Positions 8,127 to 16,404 of a stretch of DNA of 45,492 nt are shown piece after piece. Below the pieces are notes generated by a model. That model worked only from the letters and a program-made list of their open reading frames with translations, ran no database searches and was not told where the DNA came from. The DNA is taken from NCBI RefSeq assembly GCF_001421515.1, contig NZ_LMKM01000007.1, positions 79,941-125,432 on the forward strand, given 5' to 3'. Numbering within the stretch: the first letter of the stretch is position 1; the number at the start of each line of letters is the position of its first letter. The DNA is from Pedobacter sp. Leaf216. GTDB lineage: Bacteria > Bacteroidota > Bacteroidia > Sphingobacteriales > Sphingobacteriaceae. A program made the position numbers and the translations under genes.

Positions 8127-9431
8127 ATGAAGACACAAAAAAGTATTCCTACCACGAAAGTAGAACGCTCTGCAAAATTTGTTAAAACAGGAATCCAAAT
8201 CGGGGGCAATTACATAAAACATTATTCAAAAAAACTGTTCAATCCGGATATGGATCGCGATCAGTTGAATGAGGATAATGCAACCGATATTTATAAATCG
8301 CTAAGCGAACTAAAAGGAAGTGCTTTAAAAATTGCACAGATGCTGAGCATGGATAAAAATATCCTGCCAAAATCTTACGTTGATAAATTTACGCAATCGC
8401 AGTACAATGCCCCACCCCTTTCTGGTCCTTTAATTGTACGCACATTTACCAAAAATTTCGGCAAAACACCTGAAGATATTTACGATAGTTTTAACCTTAT
8501 TTCGAGCAATGCCGCCTCAATTGGCCAGGTTCATCAAGCCATGCTAAATGGAAAAAAACTTGCAATAAAAATTCAATACCCAGGGGTTGGCGACAGTATT
8601 TCTTCTGATTTGAAGCTGGTAAAACCTTTCGCATTCCGTTTACTCGGCATGTCTGAAAGGGAATTAAATGTTTACATTAAAGAAGTTGAAGAACGTTTAT
8701 TGGAAGAAACAGATTATGAACTGGAAGTTAAACGCTCCATTGAATTTTCTGAAGCCTGCAAAAACCTCAATCACGTTGTATTTCCAAAATATTATCCAGA
8801 GCTATCAGGAAAACGGATTATTACCATGGACTGGATTGAAGGGCTCCATTTAAAAGAGTTTTTACAAACAAATCCTTCGCAGGAATTGAGGAACATAATT
8901 GGCCAGGCCCTTTGGGATTTTTATAATTTTCAACAACACGAACTCAGGGCAGTACATGCCGATCCACATCCGGGAAATTTTATTATTACCCCTGATGAAA
9001 ACCTTGGCGTAATCGATTTTGGATGTATTAAAGAGCTACCTGATGATTTTTACTATCCATTTTTCGCATTAATTTCTACTGATGTGATTAACGATAAAAA
9101 CAAAACGGTTGATGCCTTTAGAAAACTGGATATGATTCATACAGATGATACTCCCGAACAAGTAGAATTTTACCACAAATCATACAAGGAAATGATCAGC
9201 CTGTTTGCAAAACCATATATCAGTGAATCTTTTGATTTTAGCAAACCTGATTTCTTCGAGCAACTGTATATTTATGGTGAAAAGATTTCCAAAATGCCTG
9301 AGTTTAAGCAAGCCCGTGGCGTAAAACACTTTATTTATGTAAACCGCACCAACTTTGGTTTATATACCATATTACATGAATTGAAAGCAACTGTTAAAAC
9401 AGATACTTTTAAACCACATGTTAATCTTTAA
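8127..9431 (+). CDS. AarF/ABC1/UbiB family atypical kinase
   Basis: This 434-residue protein contains the diagnostic UbiB elements: an ALKIAQMLS segment (residues 66-74) at the KxGQ position, an Ala-rich nucleotide loop NAASIGQV (128-135), the lysine of AIKIQYPGV (Lys148), the catalytic loop VHADPHPGN (Asp279, Asn284) and the metal-binding VIDFGC (Asp297). Proteins of this family support ubiquinone or other isoprenoid-lipid metabolism and show ATPase rather than protein-kinase activity. Here the glycine of the KxGQ signature is alanine (Lys68-Ile-Ala-Gln71). No C-terminal membrane helix is obvious, unlike Escherichia coli UbiB. It is transcribed with the TetR-like gene. Confidence 0.9.
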   Translation: MKTQKSIPTTKVERSAKFVKTGIQIGGNYIKHYSKKLFNPDMDRDQLNEDNATDIYKSLSELKGSALKIAQMLSMDKNILPKSYVDKFTQSQYNAPPLSGPLIVRTFTKNFGKTPEDIYDSFNLISSNAASIGQVHQAMLNGKKLAIKIQYPGVGDSISSDLKLVKPFAFRLLGMSERELNVYIKEVEERLLEETDYELEVKRSIEFSEACKNLNHVVFPKYYPELSGKRIITMDWIEGLHLKEFLQTNPSQELRNIIGQALWDFYNFQQHELRAVHADPHPGNFIITPDENLGVIDFGCIKELPDDFYYPFFALISTDVINDKNKTVDAFRKLDMIHTDDTPEQVEFYHKSYKEMISLFAKPYISESFDFSKPDFFEQLYIYGEKISKMPEFKQARGVKHFIYVNRTNFGLYTILHELKATVKTDTFKPHVNL

Positions 9432-9443
9432 AAAGAAATATAA

Positions 9444-9475
9444 ATCGTCATTCTCGAGTAATTGGGAATGACGAT
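9444..9475. repeat. Inverted repeat, REP-like remnant
   Basis: ATCGTCATTC at 9444-9453 pairs perfectly with GAATGACGAT at 9466-9475. The bases resemble the GATTCCCGC/GAATGACG repeats at 233-341, and the following stretch near 9530-9555 (ATCTGGTATAGGAAATGAT) resembles 598-618. It is probably a decayed repeat copy. It could also end the UbiB-family transcript, but no T-run follows. Confidence 0.55.
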
Positions 9476-9565
9476 GATCTATTATTCAGAAAAATCTCTT
9501 TTAAGCGGTCCCTCAATGTTACTACCAGCACCTCACTATCTGGTATAGGAAATGATTGTATTTTG

Positions 9566-9922
9566 TTAAGCGTTTTTCTTTACCACTTCTACCATATGGT
9601 CGATATCAAATGGTTTTTCGATATAATCATCAGCTTTGCAATCTTCAGCCTGCTGTGGGAGATTATTGGATGTAGAGGTTAATACGGCAGATACATCTTC
9701 AGTATCGGGATCAGATTTTAATGCTTTAATTACTTCCGAACCTTTTTTTCTTCCTTTGATGTGGTCATCTACTATAACCAGGTCTGGATCTATTCTATCT
9801 ATATTGTCTATCGGTTCAGTGGTAAGTGATGCTGTAACATCAAAACCTTCTTCTTCCAATACCTGGTCCATTATATCAAGGATATCTTTATTATCCTGAA
9901 CAAGTACAACCTTTTTCTTCAT
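9566..9922 (-). CDS. Single-domain response regulator receiver protein
   Basis: This 118-residue protein is a bare receiver domain with no output domain. The phosphoacceptor is Asp52 in PDLVIVDDH; the switch Ser/Thr lies in AVLTSTSN and the conserved lysine is Lys103 in IEKPF. The N-terminal acidic pair that binds magnesium is Gln9-Asp10 instead of two acids, which could weaken phosphorylation. Single-domain regulators act as phosphorelay shuttles or bind target proteins. No kinase is adjacent; the nearest one is at 14334-16199. Confidence 0.88.
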   Translation of the reverse strand: MKKKVVLVQDNKDILDIMDQVLEEEGFDVTASLTTEPIDNIDRIDPDLVIVDDHIKGRKKGSEVIKALKSDPDTEDVSAVLTSTSNNLPQQAEDCKADDYIEKPFDIDHMVEVVKKNA

Positions 9923-10190
9923 AAATAAAACAGACTAAAATCTTGTTAAAGATAAAGAAAAACTAGAATCCTGGAATGCTTCTTAAAATATTTTACAATT
10001 GGAAAAGAAAATTTCAAGTTTTGTCTTGAATTAATGCCTGTTCGTCGACTATTAGTTATCGGTTGTATAATAATGCAATATGGGCTGCAACGTTTTTCAT
10101 TTCATGGCGTCTTATCTACAAAACTTAAACAAAAACACTTAAACATTTAAATAACAATTAATTAACATTTAATTTTTAAATAAAGATATT

Positions 10191-10793
10191 ATGAAAACCT
10201 CATTCAAAACCCTAATCGCAACTTCATTAACAGCAATCGTTCTTACTTCAGCTGCATTTACCACAAGTGTATCAGCAAGAGAAAAAGATCCTGAAAACAT
10301 TATCAAAATTGCCGCTTTTAAAAGAGTTTCTGTAAAAGGAAATATCGAGCTAACCATTATACAGAGAAATGCTATCGGTGTTGCTTATAATGATGACAAT
10401 ACCGGAACTGCTAAAGTGATGCAAGATGGAGACAATTTAAAAATTACTTCAACAAGCATTGAAAAAGTAAAACTTACAATTTATGTAAACGACTTCTACA
10501 GAATTGAAGCATCAGAAAATGCCGTTGTTAAAACTGAAGGAAAATTAACTACAAAATATCTTCAAATCTTTTTAAAAGGAAATGCCCATGCAGAAATCAA
10601 TACCAGCACTGAAGGTTTATATACTGTAATTGCAGAAAATGCAGATTTAAAATTAAGCGGCTCTACCGATAACCATTCATTGGTGATGGGCAACTCGCAA
10701 AAATTAACCATTGATAGGTTTGCAGCTTTAAAAACCAACATCAGTTCGATAGAAACTGTTGCGGTAGAAAAAGAGATTGCCTCAATTAAATAA
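10191..10793 (+). CDS. GIN-domain (DUF2807) secreted protein
   Basis: This 200-residue protein has a signal peptide (about residues 1-29, ending SVSA|R). The mature part is a right-handed beta-helix typical of the DUF2807/GIN fold: FKRVSVKGNIELTIIQ at the start, then short repeated strands such as IEASENAVVKTEG and AEINTSTEG. Family members are called putative auto-transporter adhesins, but their function is not established. It is a single gene with its own strong terminator at 10816-10854. Confidence 0.8.
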   Translation: MKTSFKTLIATSLTAIVLTSAAFTTSVSAREKDPENIIKIAAFKRVSVKGNIELTIIQRNAIGVAYNDDNTGTAKVMQDGDNLKITSTSIEKVKLTIYVNDFYRIEASENAVVKTEGKLTTKYLQIFLKGNAHAEINTSTEGLYTVIAENADLKLSGSTDNHSLVMGNSQKLTIDRFAALKTNISSIETVAVEKEIASIK

Positions 10794-10815
10794 CATTAAA
10801 ACACACAAATGAAAT

Positions 10816-10854
10816 AAGGCTTTCTGATCAGATCAGAAAGCCTTTTATTTTTTT
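10816..10854 (+). terminator. Rho-independent terminator after the GIN-domain gene
   Basis: A perfect 14-bp stem, AAGGCTTTCTGATC (10816-10829) with GATCAGAAAGCCTT (10831-10844), is followed by TTATTTTTTT. It ends the plus-strand transcript 23 bases past the stop codon. Confidence 0.85.
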
Positions 10855-10932
10855 ACAGATAATGATTTTGAAGTAATATTCACAAAACCAAAGATGGCCT
10901 ACAATTAAAAAGCTTATTGAAGCAAAATAAGG

Positions 10933-12255
10933 CTAGTGATGTGCGTAAGCGGTTTCCAATTCGGCAACTTCTACTTCGCCATCGGCAGTAATTTCCAAAA
11001 GCTTTACTGCTTTTAGTTCATTTACCATCACCGGATCGTATTTAGCACGAACTTTTACATAGTTTTTTGTAAATCCATGCATGTAACCTGATTTTTGATC
11101 AGCTTCGAAAAGCACTTCACCTTCAGTGCCAATTTGCGATTGGTAGAAAGCCCTGCGTTTTTTATCAGATAAGATATGGAGCATTTTACTCCGTTCATTG
11201 CGTACGCTACCGGCAACAACACCTTTCATTTCGGCAGCAGCGGTAAGTTCACGTTCTGAATAGGTAAATACATGCAAATAAGAAATATCAAGTTGGTTTA
11301 AAAACTGGTAAGTATCCAGGAAATCCTCTTTGGTTTCGCCAGGAAATCCAACGATAACATCTACACCAATACAGCAGTGTGGCATTACCTCTTTAATTTT
11401 AGCAACACGCTCTACATATAAATCGGTACGGTACCGACGGCGCATTAAACCTAAAATTTTATCAGAACCTGATTGTAAAGGAATATGAAAATGTGGAACA
11501 AATCTTTTTGATGTAGCCACAAATTGAATGATTTCATTACTTAAGAGATTAGGCTCAATTGATGAAATACGGATTCTTTCAATTCCTTCAACCTCATCCA
11601 AAGCTTTAACAAGGTCGAAAAATTTATCTTCCCGCTGGCCATTACGAATCCCAAAATCTCCCAGGTTTACCCCTGTTAACACAATTTCCTTTACACCGCT
11701 TTGGGCAATCATTTTTGCCCGGTTCACCACATTTTCGATGGTATCGCTACGGCTTGCGCCACGGGCCAACGGAATGGTACAATAGGTACATGGATAATCG
11801 CAACCATCCTGTACTTTCAAAAAAGTACGGGTTCTATCGCCAATAGAATAAGAAGCAATAAAATTGTGGTTTACTTTTTCTATATTTTGCTGATGAACAA
11901 CCGCTTTAGGTTGTTTTGTTAAATCGGTAATATACTCAACAATCCTGAATTTTTCTGCAGCACCTAAAACCATATCAACGCCTTCTATTTCGGCAATTTC
12001 CTGTGGTTTTAACTGTGCGTAGCATCCTACTATGGTTACAAAAGCGTTAGGAGAATATTTTAATGCTTCTTTAACAACTTTACGGCATTTTTTATCTGCG
12101 TGTTCGGTTACCGAGCAAGTATTGATCACATAAACATCAGCCTGATCCTGAAACTCTACTACAGCATATCCTGCATCAGTAAATAACCTACCAATGGTTG
12201 AAGTTTCTGAGAAATTGAGTTTACAACCTAATGTATAAAATGCGACCTTTTTCAT
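10933..12255 (-). CDS. mtaB: tRNA t6A37 methylthiotransferase MtaB
   Basis: This 440-residue protein is a radical-SAM methylthiotransferase of the MiaB/RimO/MtaB family, which adds a methylthio group to t6A37 of tRNA. The N-terminal domain holds the auxiliary cluster cysteines Cys11 (LGCKLN), Cys47 (NTCS) and Cys78 (VGCYAQ). The radical-SAM motif is CDYPCTYC (Cys152, Cys156, Cys159), and a TRAM domain follows at the C-terminus. The LGCKLN opening points to MtaB rather than MiaB. I set the start at the ATG of 12253-12255; the frame is open upstream to 12315 but those 20 residues do not look like the family. A TATCTTTG -7 box lies just 9 bp before this start. Confidence 0.9.
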   Translation of the reverse strand: MKKVAFYTLGCKLNFSETSTIGRLFTDAGYAVVEFQDQADVYVINTCSVTEHADKKCRKVVKEALKYSPNAFVTIVGCYAQLKPQEIAEIEGVDMVLGAAEKFRIVEYITDLTKQPKAVVHQQNIEKVNHNFIASYSIGDRTRTFLKVQDGCDYPCTYCTIPLARGASRSDTIENVVNRAKMIAQSGVKEIVLTGVNLGDFGIRNGQREDKFFDLVKALDEVEGIERIRISSIEPNLLSNEIIQFVATSKRFVPHFHIPLQSGSDKILGLMRRRYRTDLYVERVAKIKEVMPHCCIGVDVIVGFPGETKEDFLDTYQFLNQLDISYLHVFTYSERELTAAAEMKGVVAGSVRNERSKMLHILSDKKRRAFYQSQIGTEGEVLFEADQKSGYMHGFTKNYVKVRAKYDPVMVNELKAVKLLEITADGEVEVAELETAYAHH

Positions 12256-12263
12256 TGAGGTTG

Positions 12264-12271
12264 CAAAGATA
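12264..12271 (-). promoter_or_regulatory. Candidate -7 promoter box of mtaB
   Basis: The minus strand reads TATCTTTG, a full TAnnTTTG match. It ends 9 bases before the chosen mtaB ATG, so transcription would start almost at the start codon and the mRNA would have a very short leader or none. No good -33 TTG is seen. Confidence 0.5.
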
Positions 12272-12421
12272 AGAAATTTGTTTGGAGTTGGGAGTTTGCG
12301 GCAGTTATACCGCACATATTACAGTGAATTAACAAAAGATAGGTTTAGATTTGAGCGTTTAGAGCTTAAAAACTTCCTAAATGGATTAACTTACAGCTGA
12401 GATACAACTCAATACGCCCAG

Positions 12422-12994
12422 CTAATTTTCCTGCCAGCGGTAACTTTCCTGCTCAAAGCCGGCTAAATCCAATACCCTGCTCACAACTGTTCCGGCTACA
12501 TCTTCAATGCTTTTGGGTAAACTGTAAAAAGAAGGATTTGCAGGACATATTATTCCGCCTGCCTCGGTAATAGTTTTCATATTATTGATATGGATTAAAC
12601 TAAAAGGTGTATCTCTAACCACAGCAATTAACTTTCTACGCTCTTTTAATATTACATCAGCAGCCCTGGAGATCAAATCGTTGGAAATACCATGTGCAAT
12701 ACGCCCTAGCGTACCCATAGAGCATGGAACGATAATCATCGTATCATATTTTGCAGATCCTGATGCGAAAGGGGCATTAAAATCATTTTTATTGTAGAAA
12801 GTAAAATCACTGAATTGGTCATAATCCTGGTTTCCAAGTTCAAATTTCCATACTTCTTTAGCATTGTCGCTCATTACTACCCCTACTGCTTCAATCTGGT
12901 CTTTAAGTTTCAATAACTGTCCAAATAACACCTTTGCATATATCGAACCGCTAGCCCCGGTAACCGCAACAATCACTTTCTTTTTTATCATCAT
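12422..12994 (-). CDS. ubiX: UbiX-like flavin prenyltransferase
   Basis: This 190-residue protein of the UbiX/Pad1 flavoprotein family makes prenylated FMN, the cofactor of UbiD-type decarboxylases. The nucleotide-binding start VIVAVTGASGSIYAK, the central PCSMGTLGRIAHG segment, and RRKLIAVVRDTPFSLIHI followed by EAGGIICPANPSFY are all family hallmarks. Length is normal. No ubiD is present in the window. Two ATG codons follow each other at 12994 and 12991; a TATTTTTG box at 12996-13003 is so close that the message is probably leaderless, and the second ATG may be used. Confidence 0.9.
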   Translation of the reverse strand: MMIKKKVIVAVTGASGSIYAKVLFGQLLKLKDQIEAVGVVMSDNAKEVWKFELGNQDYDQFSDFTFYNKNDFNAPFASGSAKYDTMIIVPCSMGTLGRIAHGISNDLISRAADVILKERRKLIAVVRDTPFSLIHINNMKTITEAGGIICPANPSFYSLPKSIEDVAGTVVSRVLDLAGFEQESYRWQEN

Positions 12995-12995
12995 A

Positions 12996-13003
12996 CAAAA
13001 ATA
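12996..13003 (-). promoter_or_regulatory. Candidate -7 promoter box of the ubiX-like gene
   Basis: The minus strand reads TATTTTTG (TAnnTTTG) and ends one base before the first of two adjacent ATG codons. Transcription would then start at or inside the start codon region, giving a leaderless mRNA. Confidence 0.5.
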
Positions 13004-13021
13004 GGTTTTCTGAAAGATACT

Positions 13022-13092
13022 AAATAAAAAAGGGCCAGAACATTGTTCTGACCCTACATCTACCTATGAAAAACATACCCTCGAAAGGGTAA
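13022..13092 (-). ncRNA. Candidate orphan small RNA, about 70 nt
   Basis: The minus strand shows a compact transcription unit without a gene. A perfect TATATTTG -7 box lies at 13096-13103. Then comes a 5' hairpin at 13077-13090 with stem ACCCU/AGGGU closed by a UUCG tetraloop. About 20 unpaired bases follow, then a terminator hairpin whose 11-bp stem (AGGGUCAGAAC with GUUCUGGCCCU, loop AAU) ends in a run of six U. The one imperfect pair is a G-U wobble only when read on this strand; on the other strand it would be a C-A mismatch. This fixes the orientation. I know of no matching family. A short plus-strand frame of eight codons across it is probably chance. Confidence 0.5.
13026..13056 (-). 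terminator. Terminator of the candidate small RNA
   Basis: AGGGTCAGAAC, AAT and GTTCTGGCCCT, read on the minus strand, form an 11-bp stem followed by TTTTTT. No minus-strand gene ends close by (the Crp/Fnr gene ends 370 bp upstream), so it belongs to the short transcript described here or to a long Crp/Fnr 3' tail. Confidence 0.7.
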
Positions 13093-13095
13093 GAA

Positions 13096-13103
13096 CAAAT
13101 ATA
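13096..13103 (-). promoter_or_regulatory. -7 promoter box of the candidate small RNA
   Basis: The minus strand reads TATATTTG, a full match to TAnnTTTG. About 20 bases further upstream there is TTA where the -33 TTG is expected, as is also the case for the ompA gene at 34378. The 5' hairpin starts 6 bases after the box. Confidence 0.5.
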
Positions 13104-13422
13104 TATAAATTTTTAAAAAAATATAAGTGAGAAGTGTTAAATCGTGTAAATGACGGACATAAATCAAATACTAAATATAACACACTGAAATACAGGTAAA
13201 TAATTTTCGCGAAAAATGTCAAAAAACTGATTTTCGTGTAAAAAAAGCTTGATTTTATAAAACATTATCAAAAAATATGTCTTACAAATCAGTCACTTTT
13301 ACTCAATAAGGCAATACACCTAATGATTTGTTCTGTAATTTGAGCAATTGCCTTTACAATTATTTGTTATTAAAATAACAGTAAATTAAAAATTATCGAT
13401 GTTAAAATTCATTGAATATTTG
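13104..13422. other. AT-rich intergenic region without a gene
   Basis: No reading frame with coding character and no strong hairpin is visible between the small RNA promoter and the end of the Crp/Fnr gene. Confidence 0.6.
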
Positions 13423-14070
13423 TTAAGACGGAGATAAAGCACTCGTACCGGAAGCCAGTTTAGATCTGATTCGGCTCAACGTTTCTAACCTCATGCATAA
13501 AAAAGAAGCAATGTATTTTAATGGCACTCTATTGATCAGATCAGGGTAAGATTTCACAAAACGTAGGTATCGTTTTTCGGCTGATTGCAACCTCGAAATT
13601 AATGCCCGCTCACAGGCTTGCAGATAATGGAGTTGTGTCATTTTCCGGCTCACATAATTGGCAATATGGTGATTGAGGTATAACTGCTTCGACATGCTGT
13701 AAGGCACCGCAATTGCAACCACATCTTCAATGGCCTGCACATATTCTTCACTTGGCAAAGCTTCATCCCAAAAATTGCTGATGTTGCCTACAAATTCATT
13801 TTCCTTGGCAATCCAGGTCGTAATTTCTTTGTCATCATCTTTCATATAACCCCTGGCAACACCATTTAACAACAGGTAGGTGTATTTATCGCGGTGTAGC
13901 GGAGATGAAATAAATTTATTCTTTTTAAAACTTACAGGAAAAGTATGGTTGTTGATGATGAACTCTATCTCTGGCGTTAAATCATGAAATGATCTATAAA
14001 CCCTGATTAATGGGGAGTATCCATTAAATGGCAACCATTTATCTTCTGTATAAATGTTTTCGGGACTCAT
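13423..14070 (-). CDS. Crp/Fnr-like transcriptional regulator
   Basis: This 215-residue protein has an N-terminal cyclic-nucleotide-binding-like beta barrel: FKKNKFISSPLHRDKYTYLLLNGVARGYM is the usual early barrel segment in shape. A C-terminal helix-turn-helix, PLKYIASFLCMRLETLSRIRSKL, matches the Crp helix-turn-helix of Bacteroidota, where it commonly reads 'yIASyLgis.eTLSRir'. I set the start at the ATG of 14068-14070; an upstream in-frame ATG at 14205 adds 45 Cys- and Phe-rich residues not seen in the family. The usual cAMP-binding residues are not apparent, so the ligand is unknown. A small hairpin (GCCACC/GGTGGC, 14099-14114) lies just upstream of the start. Confidence 0.78.
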   Translation of the reverse strand: MSPENIYTEDKWLPFNGYSPLIRVYRSFHDLTPEIEFIINNHTFPVSFKKNKFISSPLHRDKYTYLLLNGVARGYMKDDDKEITTWIAKENEFVGNISNFWDEALPSEEYVQAIEDVVAIAVPYSMSKQLYLNHHIANYVSRKMTQLHYLQACERALISRLQSAEKRYLRFVKSYPDLINRVPLKYIASFLCMRLETLSRIRSKLASGTSALSPS

Positions 14071-14282
14071 AAGCTTATCTAAAATGTAACTGCAAACAGC
14101 CACCGTTTGGTGGCAAACGAAAATACTATCTACCCTATTTTTTGAACAGTAAAATAAACGAAAATGTTTTGTGAAAAACCTTTTCTTAGTTGAAGTAGCG
14201 TGCAATTTCTAGCAAAACACGCCCCTATAGCATGTGTTAGACGTTTTTGTAGTATAAATGTTATACAATTACAGCAAACGGG

Positions 14283-14313
14283 TTGGCAATTAAAGTCTTA
14301 AGAAGTATATTTG
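14283..14313 (+). promoter_or_regulatory. Promoter of the PAS histidine kinase gene
   Basis: TTG at 14283-14285, 20 bases, then TATATTTG at 14306-14313 match the Bacteroidota -33/-7 promoter pattern very well. Start of transcription is expected at about 14318-14321, leaving a short leader before the ATG at 14334. Confidence 0.6.
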
Positions 14314-14333
14314 GGTAAGCGCCACTTAAATTT

Positions 14334-16199
14334 ATGATCGATTTAACTTCCTCTTTTTTAAAAGCACTATTAAAGCATTCTAAATCGCCGATCATTATAT
14401 TTAAGATAAAACCAATTCTTGTAGTTGTTGAGCATAATGATGCCTACCGGAATTTAATAGCGCGGATTGGAGTGGATTTAGCTTTTTATGATATCAATAT
14501 TATTCCCAACCTCATATCCGATCAGGAAAAAGAGTTGTTGATTGAAACTGTGAATCAGGTTAGCGAACGAAAGGAAGAGGCAAACCTGATTATCCATCCC
14601 ATTTATTCCAATTCGCCGAATGTAAATTGGGAACTGACATTCTCCCCCGTTTTACAAAGCAACCAGCCTATTGAGTACATCATCTGCTCATTAAAAGAAA
14701 TACCAACGAATGAAAACGGCATTGAACAGATTTTACTGGAGCTATCAGAAAGTGAAGCCAGGTTTAGAGGTTTTTTTGAGCAGGCACCTTTAGGCATGTG
14801 TGTGTTGCGAGGTAAAGAGCTTGTAACTGAATATGCGAATGATAATATTTTAAAACTTTGGGGAAAAACAAGAAAAGAAATCATCGGTATACCCCAAGTT
14901 GAAGCCAGGCCTGAATTAGGTTTACAAAAATCGCTATTGAACCGTGTTAAAGGCATTTTTAAAACTGGTGAGCCCCTGGTTTTAAATGAGTTGAAGATTG
15001 CAACGGCACTTACTGATGGCTTTTTTATTGCTATGTACCAACCTTTAAAAAACGACAAAAATGAAGTAACCAGAATTTTAGTCATTATTAAGGACATTAC
15101 AGAACAGGTAAATTTTAAAAAAGAGTTGCTTAAGGCGAAAGATATCCTCAAAATAGCCATGGATGCATCAGAAATGGGCTCCTGGAATATAGATATTGAA
15201 AGCCGAAAAGTGCTATTATCCGATAGGGCACAACAAATTTATGAGCTGGAAAGCAATAATTTAGGCATTGAAGAAGCTAAAGCTTTAATCAGCGCTGATG
15301 ATTTTTCTGCACTTACCGGAGGAATCCGATATGCATTGCACCATCGGAAAGCTTTTAATATAGAATACCGGATTAATATAAATGGTATCAATACCAAAAC
15401 CAAATGGCTAAGAACGGCAGGTAAAGCCTATTATAATGAAGATGGCAAAGCCATTTACATTGCTGGGGCTGTGCTGGATATTACTGAGCATAAACAGGAT
15501 GAGATTAGAAAAAACGACTTCATTGGCATGGTAAGTCATGAATTGAAAACACCTTTAACAGCCTTAAGTGCATACGTACAGCTTTTACAATTTAAATTAA
15601 AAGATACCGACAATTCTTTTACGATTGAAACGCTCGATAAGATAAATGTGCAGTTAAAAAGAATGTCGCTGATGATAGATGGTTTTTTAAATGTATCACT
15701 GCTAGAATCTGGTAAAATTTTACTGCATAAAACGGATTTTGATCTGGTAGACCTTATCAAAACTATAGCTGAAGAAAACAGGGTGATTTTACCAAGTCAT
15801 TTTATACAGGTTGTTGGTTTGGAAGAGATTATTGTGAATGCAGATCGTGAAAAAATTGGCAATGTGATTAACAACCTGATCAGTAATGCTGCCAAATACT
15901 CCAAAAAAGAATCGTTAATTGCTATAAAGTGCGAGAAACAAAAAGGCGAAGCAATTATTAGTGTTGAAGATGAAGGTATTGGAATTAAAGAAAGCGATAT
16001 CCCTAAGCTTTTTGATCGTTTTTACCGCGTAGAAAGCATAAGTACGCAAACCATAGCGGGCTTTGGGGTAGGTTTATATATTTGTGCCGAGGTAATGGAA
16101 AGACATAAAGGCAAAATATGGGTGGAAAGTAAATTTGGACAAGGCTCTACATTCTTATTTAGCTTGCCTGTAGAAGAAATGCTTACGAACGAAGGTTAA
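14334..16199 (+). CDS. PAS-domain sensor histidine kinase
   Basis: This 621-residue protein has no membrane segment and is probably cytosolic. Three PAS-like sensor domains occupy about residues 10-120, 135-260 and 265-385; each of the last two ends in an 'I.KDITE' or 'VLDITEHK' type linker. The HisKA dimer domain carries His402 in VSHELKTPLTAL. The ATP-binding domain shows the N box NNLISNAAKYS (Asn518), the G1 box VEDEGIGI (Asp546), FDRFYR, and the G2 box GFGVGLYI. The kinase is an orphan without an adjacent response regulator; the single-domain receiver at 9566-9922 is a possible partner, by proximity only. Its 3' end overlaps the convergent cold-shock-like gene by 17 bp. Confidence 0.92.
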   Translation: MIDLTSSFLKALLKHSKSPIIIFKIKPILVVVEHNDAYRNLIARIGVDLAFYDINIIPNLISDQEKELLIETVNQVSERKEEANLIIHPIYSNSPNVNWELTFSPVLQSNQPIEYIICSLKEIPTNENGIEQILLELSESEARFRGFFEQAPLGMCVLRGKELVTEYANDNILKLWGKTRKEIIGIPQVEARPELGLQKSLLNRVKGIFKTGEPLVLNELKIATALTDGFFIAMYQPLKNDKNEVTRILVIIKDITEQVNFKKELLKAKDILKIAMDASEMGSWNIDIESRKVLLSDRAQQIYELESNNLGIEEAKALISADDFSALTGGIRYALHHRKAFNIEYRININGINTKTKWLRTAGKAYYNEDGKAIYIAGAVLDITEHKQDEIRKNDFIGMVSHELKTPLTALSAYVQLLQFKLKDTDNSFTIETLDKINVQLKRMSLMIDGFLNVSLLESGKILLHKTDFDLVDLIKTIAEENRVILPSHFIQVVGLEEIIVNADREKIGNVINNLISNAAKYSKKESLIAIKCEKQKGEAIISVEDEGIGIKESDIPKLFDRFYRVESISTQTIAGFGVGLYICAEVMERHKGKIWVESKFGQGSTFLFSLPVEEMLTNEG

Positions 16200-16404
16200 C
16201 CAATTCCTGATCAAGTATTACGTTTGCAGCCATTAATCCGTTTCTTGTAAGTACAATTTCAAAAGTTACCTTCGAATTTACAGTGATGTTAACTAAGGTT
16301 TCGGCTAAAAGAAATTGAATATCCTGGCCATTTGCATCAATAATAACTCCATAGCCACGTTCATTATCGATCAGTGTAACGTTTCCGTTTCTTCTATCAT
16401 TCAT
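16183..16404 (-). CDS. Small cold-shock-like (OB-fold) protein
   Basis: This 73-residue protein has the layout of a cold-shock domain: GNVTLIDNERGYGVIIDANGQDIQF takes the place of the RNP1/RNP2 strands, then a 'VTFEI...RNGLMAANV' end like the usual 'V.Fe...g.gp.A.nV'. The aromatic residues that contact nucleic acid in typical cold-shock proteins are largely missing (only Tyr and Phe remain), so binding may be altered. It overlaps the 3' end of the histidine kinase gene in the opposite direction by 17 bp. Confidence 0.65.
   Translation of the reverse strand: MNDRRNGNVTLIDNERGYGVIIDANGQDIQFLLAETLVNITVNSKVTFEIVLTRNGLMAANVILDQELVNLRS

Noticed and set aside
12256..12315. Longer mtaB start at 12315
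   Set aside because: The extra 20 residues do not fit the family, which starts at the KKVAFYTLGCKLN segment, and the likely promoter lies inside the extension.
13062..13091. Eight-codon plus-strand frame across the small RNA locus
   Set aside because: It is too short to judge, and its position is explained by the minus-strand hairpin ACCCT/AGGGT.
14099..14114. GCCACC/GGTGGC hairpin as a riboswitch or operator of the Crp/Fnr-like gene
   Set aside because: It is only a 6-bp stem with a 4-base loop; no wider structure or second copy supports a regulatory call.
14071..14205. Longer start of the Crp/Fnr-like gene
   Set aside because: The 45 additional residues are Cys/Phe/Lys-rich without family resemblance and would fill the divergent promoter region of the histidine kinase gene.
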